From positions 1,612,001 to 1,676,000 of the forward strand of contig CP006772.1 of the NCBI GenBank assembly GCA_000473305.1: a stretch of DNA of 64,000 nt, written 5' to 3'. Below the pieces are notes generated by a model. That model saw nothing but the letters and a program-made list of their open reading frames with translations. It did not search any database and was not told where the DNA came from. Position numbers and translations under genes: made by a program. Within the stretch, counting starts at the first letter, position 1, and every line of letters begins with the position of its first letter. Positions 51,753-61,625 of the stretch are shown in pieces. Origin of the DNA: Bacteroidales bacterium CF. GTDB taxonomy: Bacteria; Bacteroidota; Bacteroidia; Bacteroidales; UBA932.

Positions 51753-52196
51753 CTACTTTACGATTGTTATTCTCACAGCAACCATTCCCTTCAGCCCTCT
51801 TTCCAATTCAAAAGAGACGGTAGATCTCTCTTCGATATTTCCATTGGTATCACTTACATGAAAAAAGAATTTTTCCCCGGCTCCTCCGGTCTCCCTTATA
51901 AAGCCATAACCCTTTTCAGTGTTAAAATGCTCAACAATGCCAATATAAACAGGGATAACTATATCCTCTTGCTTAGGAGTTGACACAGATATATTTTCGG
52001 CAATAACCTCTTTTTTATTAAAAGGATCCGGAGGTGTACTTGTTATAACACCATTCTCATCTACATAAGCAATCATATCTTCAAAAGACCCGCTTCCACC
52101 TGCTAGTTTTCGCTCTTCTTTACGCTTATTCTTTTCTTCTCTTTTTTGTTGCTTTTTCTTTTCCAGCTCTCTTTTATTAAATGAAGTTCTTGCCAT
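51753..52196 (-). CDS. cold-shock domain protein with basic N-terminal tail
   Basis: A 147-aa protein. Residues 1-30 are a highly charged Lys/Glu/Arg helix (KRELEKKKQQKREEKNKRKE), then a linker, then a C-terminal cold-shock domain (~residues 83-146) with the RNP motifs KGYGFIRE and KFFFHVSD. It probably binds single-stranded RNA or DNA. The architecture is common in Bacteroidota. It lies 26 bp after the NMO-like gene. Confidence 0.88.
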   Translation of the reverse strand: MARTSFNKRELEKKKQQKREEKNKRKEERKLAGGSGSFEDMIAYVDENGVITSTPPDPFNKKEVIAENISVSTPKQEDIVIPVYIGIVEHFNTEKGYGFIRETGGAGEKFFFHVSDTNGNIEERSTVSFELERGLKGMVAVRITIVK

Positions 52197-52222
52197 CTAC
52201 TACTATTTATTTTAATGTTAAT

Positions 52223-53320
52223 CTATTTTACTGCCTGGAGCAATAATGCATCAAATTTTATTTGTGCCAGCTCAATCTCATACTTAAGCCTCTGAATTAC
52301 CTCTTTGACACTACTCATCTTGTCTGCCAGAAAAGCATTGGCTCCGGCAAACGCATATCCCTTATTCATATTGCCCTTAGATGCATTAAAAAGGGCTTTC
52401 ATGATGCAGTATGGACTATTTGCATAATCACAGGTCTTTATACAATGATATGGGCAACCTTTTGGCTTCTGTTCTCCCTTAATTGCACTTTTCATAAATT
52501 CGCCTCCAAATGCACGACCCGGCATACCCACAGGGCTTTGAATTATTGAGAGATCCCCTATTGACGAATCAATATAGACATTTTTAAATTTCACTGAGGC
52601 GTCACACTCATATGTCGGAACAAACAAACTGCCCAATTGAACAGCGGATGCTCCAAGGTTTATGAACTTCAACATCTCCTCCCCATTGCTAATTCCACCT
52701 CCGGCAATTATCGGAATTTTTTTATCCGATGCATACTGAGACACAACTTCTAAAACTTCTGGGACAATCTGTTCAAGCATATAGTTTTCATCTTCAATCT
52801 GATCTCTCTTAAAACCTAAATGTCCTCCGGCTTTAGGTCCCTCAACCACGATTGCATCAGGCAGATAATTAAAGTTTGTAGACCATTTGTGGCAAATCAG
52901 CTTAGCCGCTCTTGCTGAAGAAACTATTGGTACAAGAAGTGTCTTACTGTCAGGTTTAAGATAGGATGGTAAATCCAATGGCAACCCGGCTCCGGAAAAA
53001 ATAATGTCAGCTTTCTCCTCTATTGAGGTACGGACCATATCTGCAAAATTGGTAAGTGCAACCATAATGTTTACACCAACGATACCGTTCGTTTTTTCAC
53101 GAACCTTGCGCAGCTCTTCCTTCAATCCCCAAATACTGTCTTTCAGATAATCAGCAGGAGTCCGCTTGTATAAAAGGCCTATTCCGGCACATGAAATAAC
53201 CCCTACTCCTCCCTCATTGGCAACAGCCGCAGCTAATCCGGATAATGAGATACCTACACCCATCCCTCCTTGAATAATTGGGATCTGTACCTCTTTATTA
53301 CCTATAAAAAATGATTTCAT
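52223..53320 (-). CDS. nitronate monooxygenase / FabK-like flavoprotein
   Basis: A 365-aa FMN-dependent TIM-barrel enzyme of the NPD/2-nitropropane dioxygenase family. The N-terminal IPIIQGGMGVGISLSGLAAAV, the central GPKAGGHLGF and the phosphate-binding IPIIAGGGISNGEEMLKFINLGA are family-typical. Members oxidise nitronates or, in the FabK branch, reduce enoyl-ACP; since fabI is present nearby, a nitronate or unknown oxidoreductase role is likelier. Cys-rich segments near the C-terminus (GCPYHCIKTCDYANSPYC) hint at a metal or Fe-S site, unusual for classic NMO. Confidence 0.78.
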   Translation of the reverse strand: MKSFFIGNKEVQIPIIQGGMGVGISLSGLAAAVANEGGVGVISCAGIGLLYKRTPADYLKDSIWGLKEELRKVREKTNGIVGVNIMVALTNFADMVRTSIEEKADIIFSGAGLPLDLPSYLKPDSKTLLVPIVSSARAAKLICHKWSTNFNYLPDAIVVEGPKAGGHLGFKRDQIEDENYMLEQIVPEVLEVVSQYASDKKIPIIAGGGISNGEEMLKFINLGASAVQLGSLFVPTYECDASVKFKNVYIDSSIGDLSIIQSPVGMPGRAFGGEFMKSAIKGEQKPKGCPYHCIKTCDYANSPYCIMKALFNASKGNMNKGYAFAGANAFLADKMSSVKEVIQRLKYEIELAQIKFDALLLQAVK

Positions 53321-53344
53321 CTCATAAAAAAATTACACTATACA

Positions 53345-53376
53345 CAAAAAACAGACTGAGCACTATTGTGGTCAGT
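53345..53376 (-). terminator. terminator of the DUF5686 gene
   Basis: On the - strand ACTGACCAC (53376-53368), loop AATA, GTGCTCAGT (53363-53355), one mismatch in a 9-bp stem, followed by CTGTTTTTTG. The rest of the 53321-53565 gap is A+T-rich and holds only a 32-codon ORF (53411-53509, +) with no recognisable product. Confidence 0.7.
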
Positions 53377-53565
53377 AATAAAAACAAGAAAGTTGATTTT
53401 GATTTTGACGATGAGGAAGCTTGCTATACTTCAGCAATACAATGAATTGCCATGGGCAAGTCAATCTAAACTTGATTGTCTTATTGACAAAGGTATGGTA
53501 ATATTTTGATATATCATATTTTTATTTATACTTACACCATTTCAGACTCCACTAAATAGACATAA

Positions 53566-56079
53566 CTATATATCAAACTTAAACATAATCCTAATCCCGG
53601 ATCTTGCCACATTCGGGTGGTCCAGGTAAGTAAGCCGGTGTATATAATCCACTCTGACAAACTTGAAGATATTCGCAATGGCAACGCCCACCTCCACATA
53701 GGGCTCCTTGCCCAAGGCAAAAGTAGTTATCTCACCGTCGGAGTTCATAGGAAACTTCATTTGGTTTATGTTGGTCACGGGATTATTCTTGTCACTCAAC
53801 CCACCATACAACACTTTGAAAGTTATCACCTCCCTGAGCCCTAACTTTTTCACAACAGGGATCTTGTTGAAGATAAACCCATTGAAACAGTGGTCTATAT
53901 TGAGGGAGACATATCTGTCCGATACAAACTCCAGAAAGTTCATCAGGTTATAGGCAATTGACTGATAATAATATGTCTGATTTGCATTATGAATATCCAA
54001 AAGCGGATAAGGCATCTCTCCGAAAGTAGCGGCCCCCTCAAGTCTCACTGTTGTATAACCGATCAAAGCCGGATATAGCATTTGATATAGGTTGAATTTT
54101 AATGTGTTATAATCGTAATCCCCGCCTAAAGCCTTAGAACCGTGGATGTAATCAAACATAATTATAGGAAATTTGCTTGAAACCGATTCACGATATAGTT
54201 TACCTTGATAGAAACGTTCATTGGGTGCATATCTAAGCTTAAGGCTTACTTCAGAAATATCTATCGGCTTGAAATCGAGGACCCCGCCGGGAGATTGCCG
54301 GGTATAGTTATACCCAAGTGTATAGGAGAAGTGATTTTCGAACTCGTTCAGGAATTCAGCCTTGAAGGTCTTGTTGTAAAACATTTTGTCATCTACACCT
54401 CTTTTAAAGGAGAGAAGGGCATTCCCCTCCTGAACATAATAGAGCTGCTGTCCGGGAACTTTTGTATCAACCTGATAATTAACCCTGAGACTCTTTACAG
54501 GAAAATCATATACTGAATTCTTAGTTAAAGAGTATGCTGCCCCGACATTGTACTTAAACTGTTCATCCTTTAGTCCGTAAGCCAGATAACCCTCCAGAAT
54601 AAGCTTTTTGAAGAGTTTCGGAGTCGTTCTTCCCCCAATCTTCACCCTTGCACCCTCAATCGGATTGTAACTGGCGAAAGTCCCGACAGGACCAAGCTCA
54701 AACTTTCCGAAGTCATGGAACCCGGCAAATGCGAGTCGCATGATGTCCATAGTTCTCCTGAATGCAGGCACTCTTTGCAAACTGTCAAGATTTGAATATA
54801 TAGCCTCCTCACTGTCCGAGAGTTCTGTATATCTGTTCTCCTCCCAGTATTCATCGCTCTTTTTGATGCTATCGACAACCGGAATGCTCTTCCTGAATTT
54901 CTCCTCATCAAAAGGAACATTGGCAACATAATCCCTGTAGGAGACACTCCTCTGGCCAAAAATACCAAGTCCCTGCTGATTGAATCCGAAATCCACCGAA
55001 AGCTCGTCAAGCGATATAATCCATTTTCCATTTTCTGTTTTGGAGAATTCCTGCGTAATCTTAACATCCTTCACCCAATTGAGGTTGATATTCCTGTTAA
55101 CCCCCATGTCGATTTTCTTTACCCCGTAAGAGCCATCGAGAGAGACAAACATATAGCCCTGAAAAAGCATATCCGCCTTACTTCTCGGTGTAAAGAACAG
55201 CTTTACACACTTGATTCCGTCTATATCAAGAGTATCCTTTATATAATATCTGTAGAAAATAGGTGCCGTATTGGCAATAGGGCTTAAAAAACGGTTTGTC
55301 AGGAATGTTATGTTCATGTCGTAGATATCGATATCCTGATATAGATGTTTCATATATGCAGTAATTCCGTTATTGTCAAGATATCCTTCAAAGTTCACCA
55401 TCTTGTCTGCCTTGACAATCTCATTTTCCGCCCTTGGATTTTTCCTGTAGTAATAGTCTGAAAGTGTCTCTTTTATATAGAGCGGGAGGAGCTCCTTACC
55501 GGGTTGTTTGACTGTATCGATATTGTCAAAAATAAAGTTGACCTTCCTGAGAGATTTGCTTTGTTTAAACTCCGGAGAGATATTACTGAGGGCAAATTGA
55601 GTCTTCTCATACTTTCCGTACTTGAGGAAATCAAAACTTTCAATCCTGTTCTGATTTCTATATGCAACGACACTATCTATCAGTGATACGGCCGGATTGT
55701 TCTTATTTCTGTATCTGACCCTGTCGGATTTGACAACAACCTCTTCAAGTTCAACAATAGCAGGTGTCATTAAAATACTTAGATTTTCCGAGTTATTGTT
55801 CAGTATTTTAACTGTCTCTGTGTTGTACCCCATTCTCGACACTCTTAGGCTGACATTGGCACGATCAGTAGTCATCGAAAAATAACCATTCTGATCAGTC
55901 GTTGTCCCTTGAACCGTTCCCTCTATTAAAATCTCCGCCAGATAAAGAGGAGATCCGCTTTTAGAATCTGCAACAACTCCGCTGATAACCGTCTTTGGGG
56001 TCTGCTGCGCTGCGACTGAACCGGCATTGAAAGACAAAACCGGAAGCAACATGAATAAATATCTTAATTTCTGGAACAT
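53566..56079 (-). CDS. DUF5686 outer-membrane protein with carboxypeptidase-like domain
   Basis: An 837-aa exported protein. The start at 56079 gives a signal peptide (LRYLFMLLPVLSFNAGSVAA); the frame is open further upstream but without a better start. Residues ~30-105 form a CarboxypepD_reg-like domain (VISGVVADSKSGSPLYLAEI), followed by the DUF5686 region (YRNQNRIESFDFLKYGKYEK) and a C-terminal beta-barrel ending in RIMFKFDI, a typical terminal strand with aromatic/hydrophobic ending for outer-membrane insertion. Function unknown, restricted to Bacteroidota. Confidence 0.82.
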   Translation of the reverse strand: MFQKLRYLFMLLPVLSFNAGSVAAQQTPKTVISGVVADSKSGSPLYLAEILIEGTVQGTTTDQNGYFSMTTDRANVSLRVSRMGYNTETVKILNNNSENLSILMTPAIVELEEVVVKSDRVRYRNKNNPAVSLIDSVVAYRNQNRIESFDFLKYGKYEKTQFALSNISPEFKQSKSLRKVNFIFDNIDTVKQPGKELLPLYIKETLSDYYYRKNPRAENEIVKADKMVNFEGYLDNNGITAYMKHLYQDIDIYDMNITFLTNRFLSPIANTAPIFYRYYIKDTLDIDGIKCVKLFFTPRSKADMLFQGYMFVSLDGSYGVKKIDMGVNRNINLNWVKDVKITQEFSKTENGKWIISLDELSVDFGFNQQGLGIFGQRSVSYRDYVANVPFDEEKFRKSIPVVDSIKKSDEYWEENRYTELSDSEEAIYSNLDSLQRVPAFRRTMDIMRLAFAGFHDFGKFELGPVGTFASYNPIEGARVKIGGRTTPKLFKKLILEGYLAYGLKDEQFKYNVGAAYSLTKNSVYDFPVKSLRVNYQVDTKVPGQQLYYVQEGNALLSFKRGVDDKMFYNKTFKAEFLNEFENHFSYTLGYNYTRQSPGGVLDFKPIDISEVSLKLRYAPNERFYQGKLYRESVSSKFPIIMFDYIHGSKALGGDYDYNTLKFNLYQMLYPALIGYTTVRLEGAATFGEMPYPLLDIHNANQTYYYQSIAYNLMNFLEFVSDRYVSLNIDHCFNGFIFNKIPVVKKLGLREVITFKVLYGGLSDKNNPVTNINQMKFPMNSDGEITTFALGKEPYVEVGVAIANIFKFVRVDYIHRLTYLDHPNVARSGIRIMFKFDI

Positions 56080-56144
56080 TTTTTCACTTTTACTGAAGTA
56101 TGTAAAACATACAATAAATGTTCCAAACAAGCCCCTCTGACAAT

Positions 56145-56179
56145 GTAAAAAAGGCATCGGTCAAATCTGACCGATGCCT
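56145..56179 (-). terminator. terminator of the mannosidase-MFS operon
   Basis: A perfect 12-bp stem AGGCATCGGTCA (56152-56163) / TGACCGATGCCT (56168-56179), loop AATC, followed on the - strand by TTTTTTACA. It lies 21 bp after the MFS stop. Confidence 0.9.
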
Positions 56180-56200
56180 CAAATCTGTCTGTCTCAGTAT

Positions 56201-57382
56201 CTACAAAGTTCTCTTAGTTTCTCTGTTAAGAAAAGCAAGAGAACCAAGATAGAGAATAAAAAATGATATTACAATCAGTGATCCTGCCTGACTTCCTGTC
56301 ATATCAGCAAAGAGACCCATCAGAGGAGGAGTAATACCCCCACCCACTACGCCGGTAATTAGAAGCCCTGATATTTCGTTTGCCTTATCCGGACTATGCT
56401 TAATAGCCATCGAATATATTATAGGGAAAAATGTAGAGATTGAGTACCCCAATAAACCCAACAATATAAGTATACCAATATTTGACGAGACGAAGAACAA
56501 TCCGATGGCAGCTGCCACAGCAAGAATGACGTGTGTCCTGAAATAGAGTTTTTCAGAGATTTTCATCAGCAATACAGCACCAATGAAGGCACCTATTGTA
56601 CGGCAAAGAAAATAGACACTCGATCCGTAACCGGCAGTGGCAACATCCATTGAACAACGTTCCATAAGCAGTTTCGGGGCAAGTGTGTTTGTTCCGACAT
56701 CCACACCAACAACAGCCACAATCCCGAGAAAAAGAAAGAGTAAAGTGCGTTCTTTCAGTAAAGAGAAGGTTTTTTGTATGCTTGCATTTGAACCTGATGT
56801 GGGGTTTTCTCTTTTTTCTTCGGGAATATGGGTAAAAGCCAGCCACAGCGACGAAATCAGAGTGATACCTGCAAATATCGGAAAGAGTGCCTTCCATGTG
56901 CCGAAATAGTATGCGGCTAAGGCGGCTATGAATGGGCCGCAAAATGAGGATACAGCCTTGATAACCTGTCCTGCTGTCAGGGAACTTGTCAATCTCTCAC
57001 CTTTTATTACATTGGTAAGCAACGGATTAAGAGACACCTGCAGAATTGTATTACCAATACCCAACAGAGCAAAAGCAATCATACATGTGACAAGATTGTA
57101 TGAAAAGAAGGGAATCATCATACCGACAACGGTTATCACATTACTCAGCTGTACGCTCCTTTTCCTGCCAATCCTGTTCATTAGCATTGCCGTAGGGACC
57201 GACAACAATAGAAACCATAGGAAAACCATGGTCGGAATAAATCCTGCCATAGTTTCGCTTAAATTGAAATCAATTTTAATATAACTGGTTGAGATGCCGA
57301 CAACATCGCAGAAACCCATTACAAAAAATCCAAATAACACAGGAAGAATTTTTCCTATACTATTTTTTTCTGAATCTGACAT
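56201..57382 (-). CDS. MFS sugar permease (FucP-like)
   Basis: A 393-aa major facilitator with about twelve hydrophobic helices. The N-terminal FGFFVMGFCDVVGISTSYIKIDF and the cytoplasmic loop MNRIGRKRSVQ after helix 2 fit the FucP/fucose-glucose-galactose-like MFS group. It is encoded 35 bp after an alpha-mannosidase and probably imports a released sugar such as mannose or a mannosyl disaccharide. The frame also opens six bases earlier at TTG; the ATG at 57382 is preferred. Confidence 0.82.
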   Translation of the reverse strand: MSDSEKNSIGKILPVLFGFFVMGFCDVVGISTSYIKIDFNLSETMAGFIPTMVFLWFLLLSVPTAMLMNRIGRKRSVQLSNVITVVGMMIPFFSYNLVTCMIAFALLGIGNTILQVSLNPLLTNVIKGERLTSSLTAGQVIKAVSSFCGPFIAALAAYYFGTWKALFPIFAGITLISSLWLAFTHIPEEKRENPTSGSNASIQKTFSLLKERTLLFLFLGIVAVVGVDVGTNTLAPKLLMERCSMDVATAGYGSSVYFLCRTIGAFIGAVLLMKISEKLYFRTHVILAVAAAIGLFFVSSNIGILILLGLLGYSISTFFPIIYSMAIKHSPDKANEISGLLITGVVGGGITPPLMGLFADMTGSQAGSLIVISFFILYLGSLAFLNRETKRTL

Positions 57383-57416
57383 TTTCAAAAAATTTTAAAA
57401 TTAAAAATTAGATTTT

Positions 57417-60400
57417 TTACCTGGGAACTGTGACATTTTCCGTTGCAACCGAGAAAGTACCCTGTTTCTCATCTGATACAGAAGCCGCAAAAATCATTAT
57501 ATCCTTATCATCAGGCAGTTCTATCCTGGTGCATCCTTCCGGTACAGGTAAGGCAATCTTGAACATATATGTGAATACATACGGTTCATTACCATAAACC
57601 TTATTATGTCTGTGTGTTCCTGCATAAGCTACAGAAGCTCCCTTAAGATAGCCGTTTCCCTGCCATCCCCACTGACCGGTGAAGCCGGAGAAATATGGAA
57701 TCAGGCACTTGATATCTTTTCCTTGAACATTGAATACAACCTCCTTGTCAGAAGTGGCAGAGGCAGCCAGAAGATAGAGTGTCCTCGGCTTTTCGCTTGC
57801 CGGCAGGACAATCGGCTTGCCATCACATCTTAAAACATTACTCCTGCCAATAGTTCCGAATTTAAAATCGACTCCTTCCGCAGACAAAACCTCGGGCAGA
57901 AGATCGTATGAGTATGAACTTCCTTTCCCGTCAATATCGGCAATATCCCTGAAAGCATCAGAGGTATATGCCTGAGCATTATATTTGAGTTCAATCTGCT
58001 CACTTGGTAGAGGCGCAATGACTTTAATCCCACCGGACAATTTAACACTAAAGGTCTTTGGTTTGAACGAAGAGGTGGTAACATAGAGCTTATTACCCTC
58101 AAATGCAGCACGACCGACAACCTCTTCTATTCCGTTCAGTTCAGAGGCAGATACGATATCTGAAGCAAACTCAATTGTGGCTTTATCCACACCCTTACCG
58201 GACCTTTCATATATCCTTACAACATATTCATCAGACTCTTCAGCCTTCTTAAATGCCTTAACATCAATATTTTCAGAATCAACCTTCAACATTGAAAAGT
58301 TTTTGCCGTTATAGCCCGCATGTTTGTCAGAGATAAAAGCAAAAAGCGGGTTGTTCTGTCCGTCCGCAAATCTTGAAATACCTGCGCTTACAAGATCTGC
58401 CTTATGCCCTATGATAGAATAAGTAACAGTATGATGTCCGAAATCCTGCTTATTCTGATATGTAAACCTGTCAGTAGTGCCCGGAGTATGCAATAGTGTC
58501 AACCTTATCAGGTTGTCGGCGGGCTTGTCCCATCCGTACTTGCAGTTGTTAATAACAGAGACACCATATGAGTTGTCGGCAGAGGTAATATCTGCCCATT
58601 GATGAGCATATACTTCATAAGCTGTGATAGTATTGTTTCCCCTCTTGACATAACCGAGGCCCAAATCATAAGATGCCTGCGGATTTGAGACAGTCAGCGG
58701 AAACTCTGCCTTTAACAGTGCATTGCTCTGTTTCCAGTCAATATCTATTTTTATATCTATTCTCTCATCACTTCCCCCGTCTGAGAGAGAAATGAGCTGA
58801 ACGAACCGGGAATCTCCGAATCTGCGTTCAACTCTTAATGAGGCTCTTGCAGGGCCTTTTTCAGCAATTGAGATATTTACATCATCAGATATCGGGAGCG
58901 GTGTGCCATCAACACTCTTTTTTGTTATCTCCCATGCAGGCCAGTTAACTGACATATTATCAGCAAGAAGCGCGAGTCGTACCGATTTGCCGCTTTCAAC
59001 AAGCTCTTTCCGGTTAATCTTATCGTATATAGAGCTGATGTCACCGTTCTTATCAAGCTTGACCCTATAGTGAGAATTCTCTATCCAATCTTTACCTGTC
59101 TTTAATGAGGTCGCCGGCGTACCTGCAGTTGTGCGAAGATCGTAAACAGAATAGCTCATCGACTCAACATCTGCAGCAAAAACCAACTCAGCCTTACCGT
59201 CCGAGTATGAGAGCAACTGAGCATTAACCCTTTTCCCTTTTGGAGAGTAGACCGCTACCCCTTTAGGTTTTGTCTCCATAGGGACAAAAACATGAACCAT
59301 CTCCTTCCTTGGAATTGCCAGAGAGTTGAAAACCACAACCGGAATACCTTTTGTTCTTGTATCCAAAGTCCTTCCAACACTTGCAGAAGCATGAGCTATT
59401 ATATCATTGAACTGTGTCTGCGACAGTAATTCGTCATTCCAGGAGAAGGTGTATGCCTGCGGAATACTTGTACCGGTCAGATCATCGTGAAACTGATGCC
59501 AGATAAAACGCTTCCATGCACCGGCAATTTTAGCTGAAGGGTAATTTGCCCCTCCCATCCAATCTGCTATTACAGATGCAGATTCAGCAGCAACTGCAAG
59601 TTGTTCGTTTCGTCTGTTGAAAAGTTTCATTGCCGATTGCGATGTATAGCATCCTGTCGCATGAACATCCATAAGCAGCTCTCCATCGAAAACCGGCAAT
59701 TCAGGATGAGCAGAGAATGGCAAATACTCCTTAAACAACTGATCAGAGGTGGCGCTTACAACATTCACCGGCCCCTCACCTTTGCCATTGACAGCCTTCT
59801 GGACAGATTCGACACTTAAAATAGTGGGAGATCCGCCTATATCACCTGTACCGTAATACCTGTATCCCTTTTTATTGGGACTTGCCGCAACAAGATCGTT
59901 AATCTCCTTGTCCTTGCTGACATCCTCCTTGTATTTAGAGGTATAATTTCTTGCATCCAATGCCGCAGCAATCCTGGAACCGTCAAGACCTTGCCAGAGT
60001 CCTATCATAAAAGGCACCTTAGCATCTCCATAGAATGGATTTGCTCGCCATTGAAGCTTTTGGGTTGAAAAACCAATCAACCCGCAATGTGCTGCAACTG
60101 TAGGCAACGTATAACCGAAACCGAAGCAATCCGGAAGAAATATATCAGTCGATTTCACTCCGAATTCCTGTTTATAAAAGAGCTGACCCAGAAGGATATT
60201 ACGGAAAAATGATTCTGGTGAGGGCATATTCGGGTCAGTTGCATCCCAGGATGCACCACTAATATGCCATCTTCCGTTTTTTACATACTCCTTTACCTTC
60301 TCAAATTGCAAAGGGTAATACTCTTTCATCCAGTTATACTTCACGCCTCCTTCAAAATTGAAGACGTAGTCTGGGTACATCTCGAAAAGTTTGAGATTCT

Positions 60401-60563
60401 GATTAATTGTGTTTCTTAAATACTCACTGATAGAGGTCTGGACTGTCCAGTTCCACTGAGTGTCGAAGTGGGCATTGGAGACCATATAGACGGTCCCCGT
60501 CTTTTGCTGTGCAAAAGTGCTTAAAGAGAAAAACATAAAAAGAACTACCAGGACTTTTTTCAT
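57417..60563 (-). CDS. glycoside hydrolase family 38 alpha-mannosidase
   Basis: A 1048-aa exported enzyme with a signal peptide (MKKVLVVLFMFFSLSTFAQQ). The GH38 N-terminal catalytic domain has MVSNAHFDTQWNWTV (zinc His-x-Asp) and the nucleophile Asp in FLPDCFGFGYTLP, with further metal and substrate residues near IWHQFHDDLTGTSIP. The long C-terminal part is beta-rich, as in the family. It removes alpha-mannosyl residues from glycans in the periplasm or at the surface. It is followed by an MFS sugar permease and a strong terminator. Confidence 0.93.
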   Translation of the reverse strand: MKKVLVVLFMFFSLSTFAQQKTGTVYMVSNAHFDTQWNWTVQTSISEYLRNTINQNLKLFEMYPDYVFNFEGGVKYNWMKEYYPLQFEKVKEYVKNGRWHISGASWDATDPNMPSPESFFRNILLGQLFYKQEFGVKSTDIFLPDCFGFGYTLPTVAAHCGLIGFSTQKLQWRANPFYGDAKVPFMIGLWQGLDGSRIAAALDARNYTSKYKEDVSKDKEINDLVAASPNKKGYRYYGTGDIGGSPTILSVESVQKAVNGKGEGPVNVVSATSDQLFKEYLPFSAHPELPVFDGELLMDVHATGCYTSQSAMKLFNRRNEQLAVAAESASVIADWMGGANYPSAKIAGAWKRFIWHQFHDDLTGTSIPQAYTFSWNDELLSQTQFNDIIAHASASVGRTLDTRTKGIPVVVFNSLAIPRKEMVHVFVPMETKPKGVAVYSPKGKRVNAQLLSYSDGKAELVFAADVESMSYSVYDLRTTAGTPATSLKTGKDWIENSHYRVKLDKNGDISSIYDKINRKELVESGKSVRLALLADNMSVNWPAWEITKKSVDGTPLPISDDVNISIAEKGPARASLRVERRFGDSRFVQLISLSDGGSDERIDIKIDIDWKQSNALLKAEFPLTVSNPQASYDLGLGYVKRGNNTITAYEVYAHQWADITSADNSYGVSVINNCKYGWDKPADNLIRLTLLHTPGTTDRFTYQNKQDFGHHTVTYSIIGHKADLVSAGISRFADGQNNPLFAFISDKHAGYNGKNFSMLKVDSENIDVKAFKKAEESDEYVVRIYERSGKGVDKATIEFASDIVSASELNGIEEVVGRAAFEGNKLYVTTSSFKPKTFSVKLSGGIKVIAPLPSEQIELKYNAQAYTSDAFRDIADIDGKGSSYSYDLLPEVLSAEGVDFKFGTIGRSNVLRCDGKPIVLPASEKPRTLYLLAASATSDKEVVFNVQGKDIKCLIPYFSGFTGQWGWQGNGYLKGASVAYAGTHRHNKVYGNEPYVFTYMFKIALPVPEGCTRIELPDDKDIMIFAASVSDEKQGTFSVATENVTVPR

Positions 60564-60590
60564 TTTACTGATTTTGTTTATTATTAAATA

Positions 60591-60627
60591 TTTATAAAAA
60601 CAAAAACTGTCAGGATAACCTAACAGT
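60591..60627 (-). terminator. fabI terminator
   Basis: On the - strand ACTGTTAGG (60627-60619), loop TTAT, CCTGACAGT (60614-60606), one mismatch, followed by TTTTTGTTTTTA. It lies about 53 bp after the fabI stop. Confidence 0.6.
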
Positions 60628-60679
60628 ATTGTTTATTCAGTAAAATTATAAAAAAAAGGGATCTTTTTATAAAATCAGG

Positions 60680-61540
60680 CTATTTCTTATGTTTTGACAA
60701 GTCCACCTCAACATCGGTGTACTCAAGCCCTTCATTATATACATTCATTGCGGCACGGCTCATACCCATGCTCGAATAACCACCGTCGTGATAGAGATTC
60801 TGCATAGTAACCTTCTTTGTGAGGTCGGAGAAGAGTGTGATTATATAATCGGCACACTCGTCAGCTGTTGCATTGCCCAGTGGAGACATCCTCTCGGCAA
60901 AATCCATAAGTTTATCAAAACCCATTATACCGCCACCGGCAGTGGTCATTGTCGGAGACTGTGACACTGTATTGATACGTATAAATTTTTCACGGCCGTA
61001 AATATAGCCGAAGCTCCGTGCAATCGACTCAAGCAAAGCTTTGGCATCAGCCATGTCATTGTATCCGTACAATGTCCTCTGAGCGGCAATATATGATAGC
61101 GCTACAACAGAACCCCACTCATTTATAGCATCGAATTTACGGCAAGTCTGAAGTACTTTGTGAAAAGAGAGAGCTGATATATCTAGTGTCTGGTGAAGAA
61201 ATTTGTAATCAAGATTATCATAAGTTCTACCCTTCCTTACATTTGGGGACATCCCGATTGAGTGAAGGACGAAGTCAAATTTTCCTCCTAGAAATTCCGT
61301 TCCTTGCTTTACAAGATTCTCCAGATCCTCAACATTTGTTGCATCAGCCGGTATTACAATAGTATTGCAAATTTCTGCAAGCTTGTCAATTGTCCCCATC
61401 TTCATGGAAACAGGTGTATTTGTCAGCACAAATGTAGCTCCCTCCTCGTGCGCACGCAGTGCTGTCTTCCATGCAATGGAATTTTCATTCAGAGCACCGA
61501 ATATAAGTCCTCTTTTTCCTTTTAGCAGATTATAACTCAT
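60680..61540 (-). CDS. fabI: enoyl-[acyl-carrier-protein] reductase FabI
   Basis: A 286-aa SDR-family enoyl-ACP reductase for the last step of each fatty-acid elongation cycle, using NAD(P)H. It starts LLKGKRGLIFGALNENSIAW, and the catalytic Tyr-x6-Lys is seen in GYNDMADAKALLES. Later segments YGREKFIRINTVSQSPTMTT and GNATADECADYI are typical of FabI. It is monocistronic, divergent from the ABC binding-protein operon. Confidence 0.93.
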   Translation of the reverse strand: MSYNLLKGKRGLIFGALNENSIAWKTALRAHEEGATFVLTNTPVSMKMGTIDKLAEICNTIVIPADATNVEDLENLVKQGTEFLGGKFDFVLHSIGMSPNVRKGRTYDNLDYKFLHQTLDISALSFHKVLQTCRKFDAINEWGSVVALSYIAAQRTLYGYNDMADAKALLESIARSFGYIYGREKFIRINTVSQSPTMTTAGGGIMGFDKLMDFAERMSPLGNATADECADYIITLFSDLTKKVTMQNLYHDGGYSSMGMSRAAMNVYNEGLEYTDVEVDLSKHKK

Positions 61541-61607
61541 TTTAAAATAAGGTTTAAGTTTTAAAACATAAATAGCAGAAAAAAGTTCTGCCGTATGATA
61601 TAATTAG

Positions 61608-61615
61608 TAATTTTG
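61608..61615 (+). promoter_or_regulatory. -7 element of the ABC transporter operon
   Basis: TAATTTTG matches TAnnTTTG but lies only 10 bp before the ATG at 61626, implying a leader of about 5 nt. It may therefore be spurious. Confidence 0.3.
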
Positions 61616-61625
61616 GAATCAAACT

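Noticed and set aside
56098-56112. GTATGT-AAA-ACATAC inverted repeat upstream of the DUF5686 gene
   Set aside because: Short and A+T-rich; likely to occur by chance, with no promoter element aligned to it.
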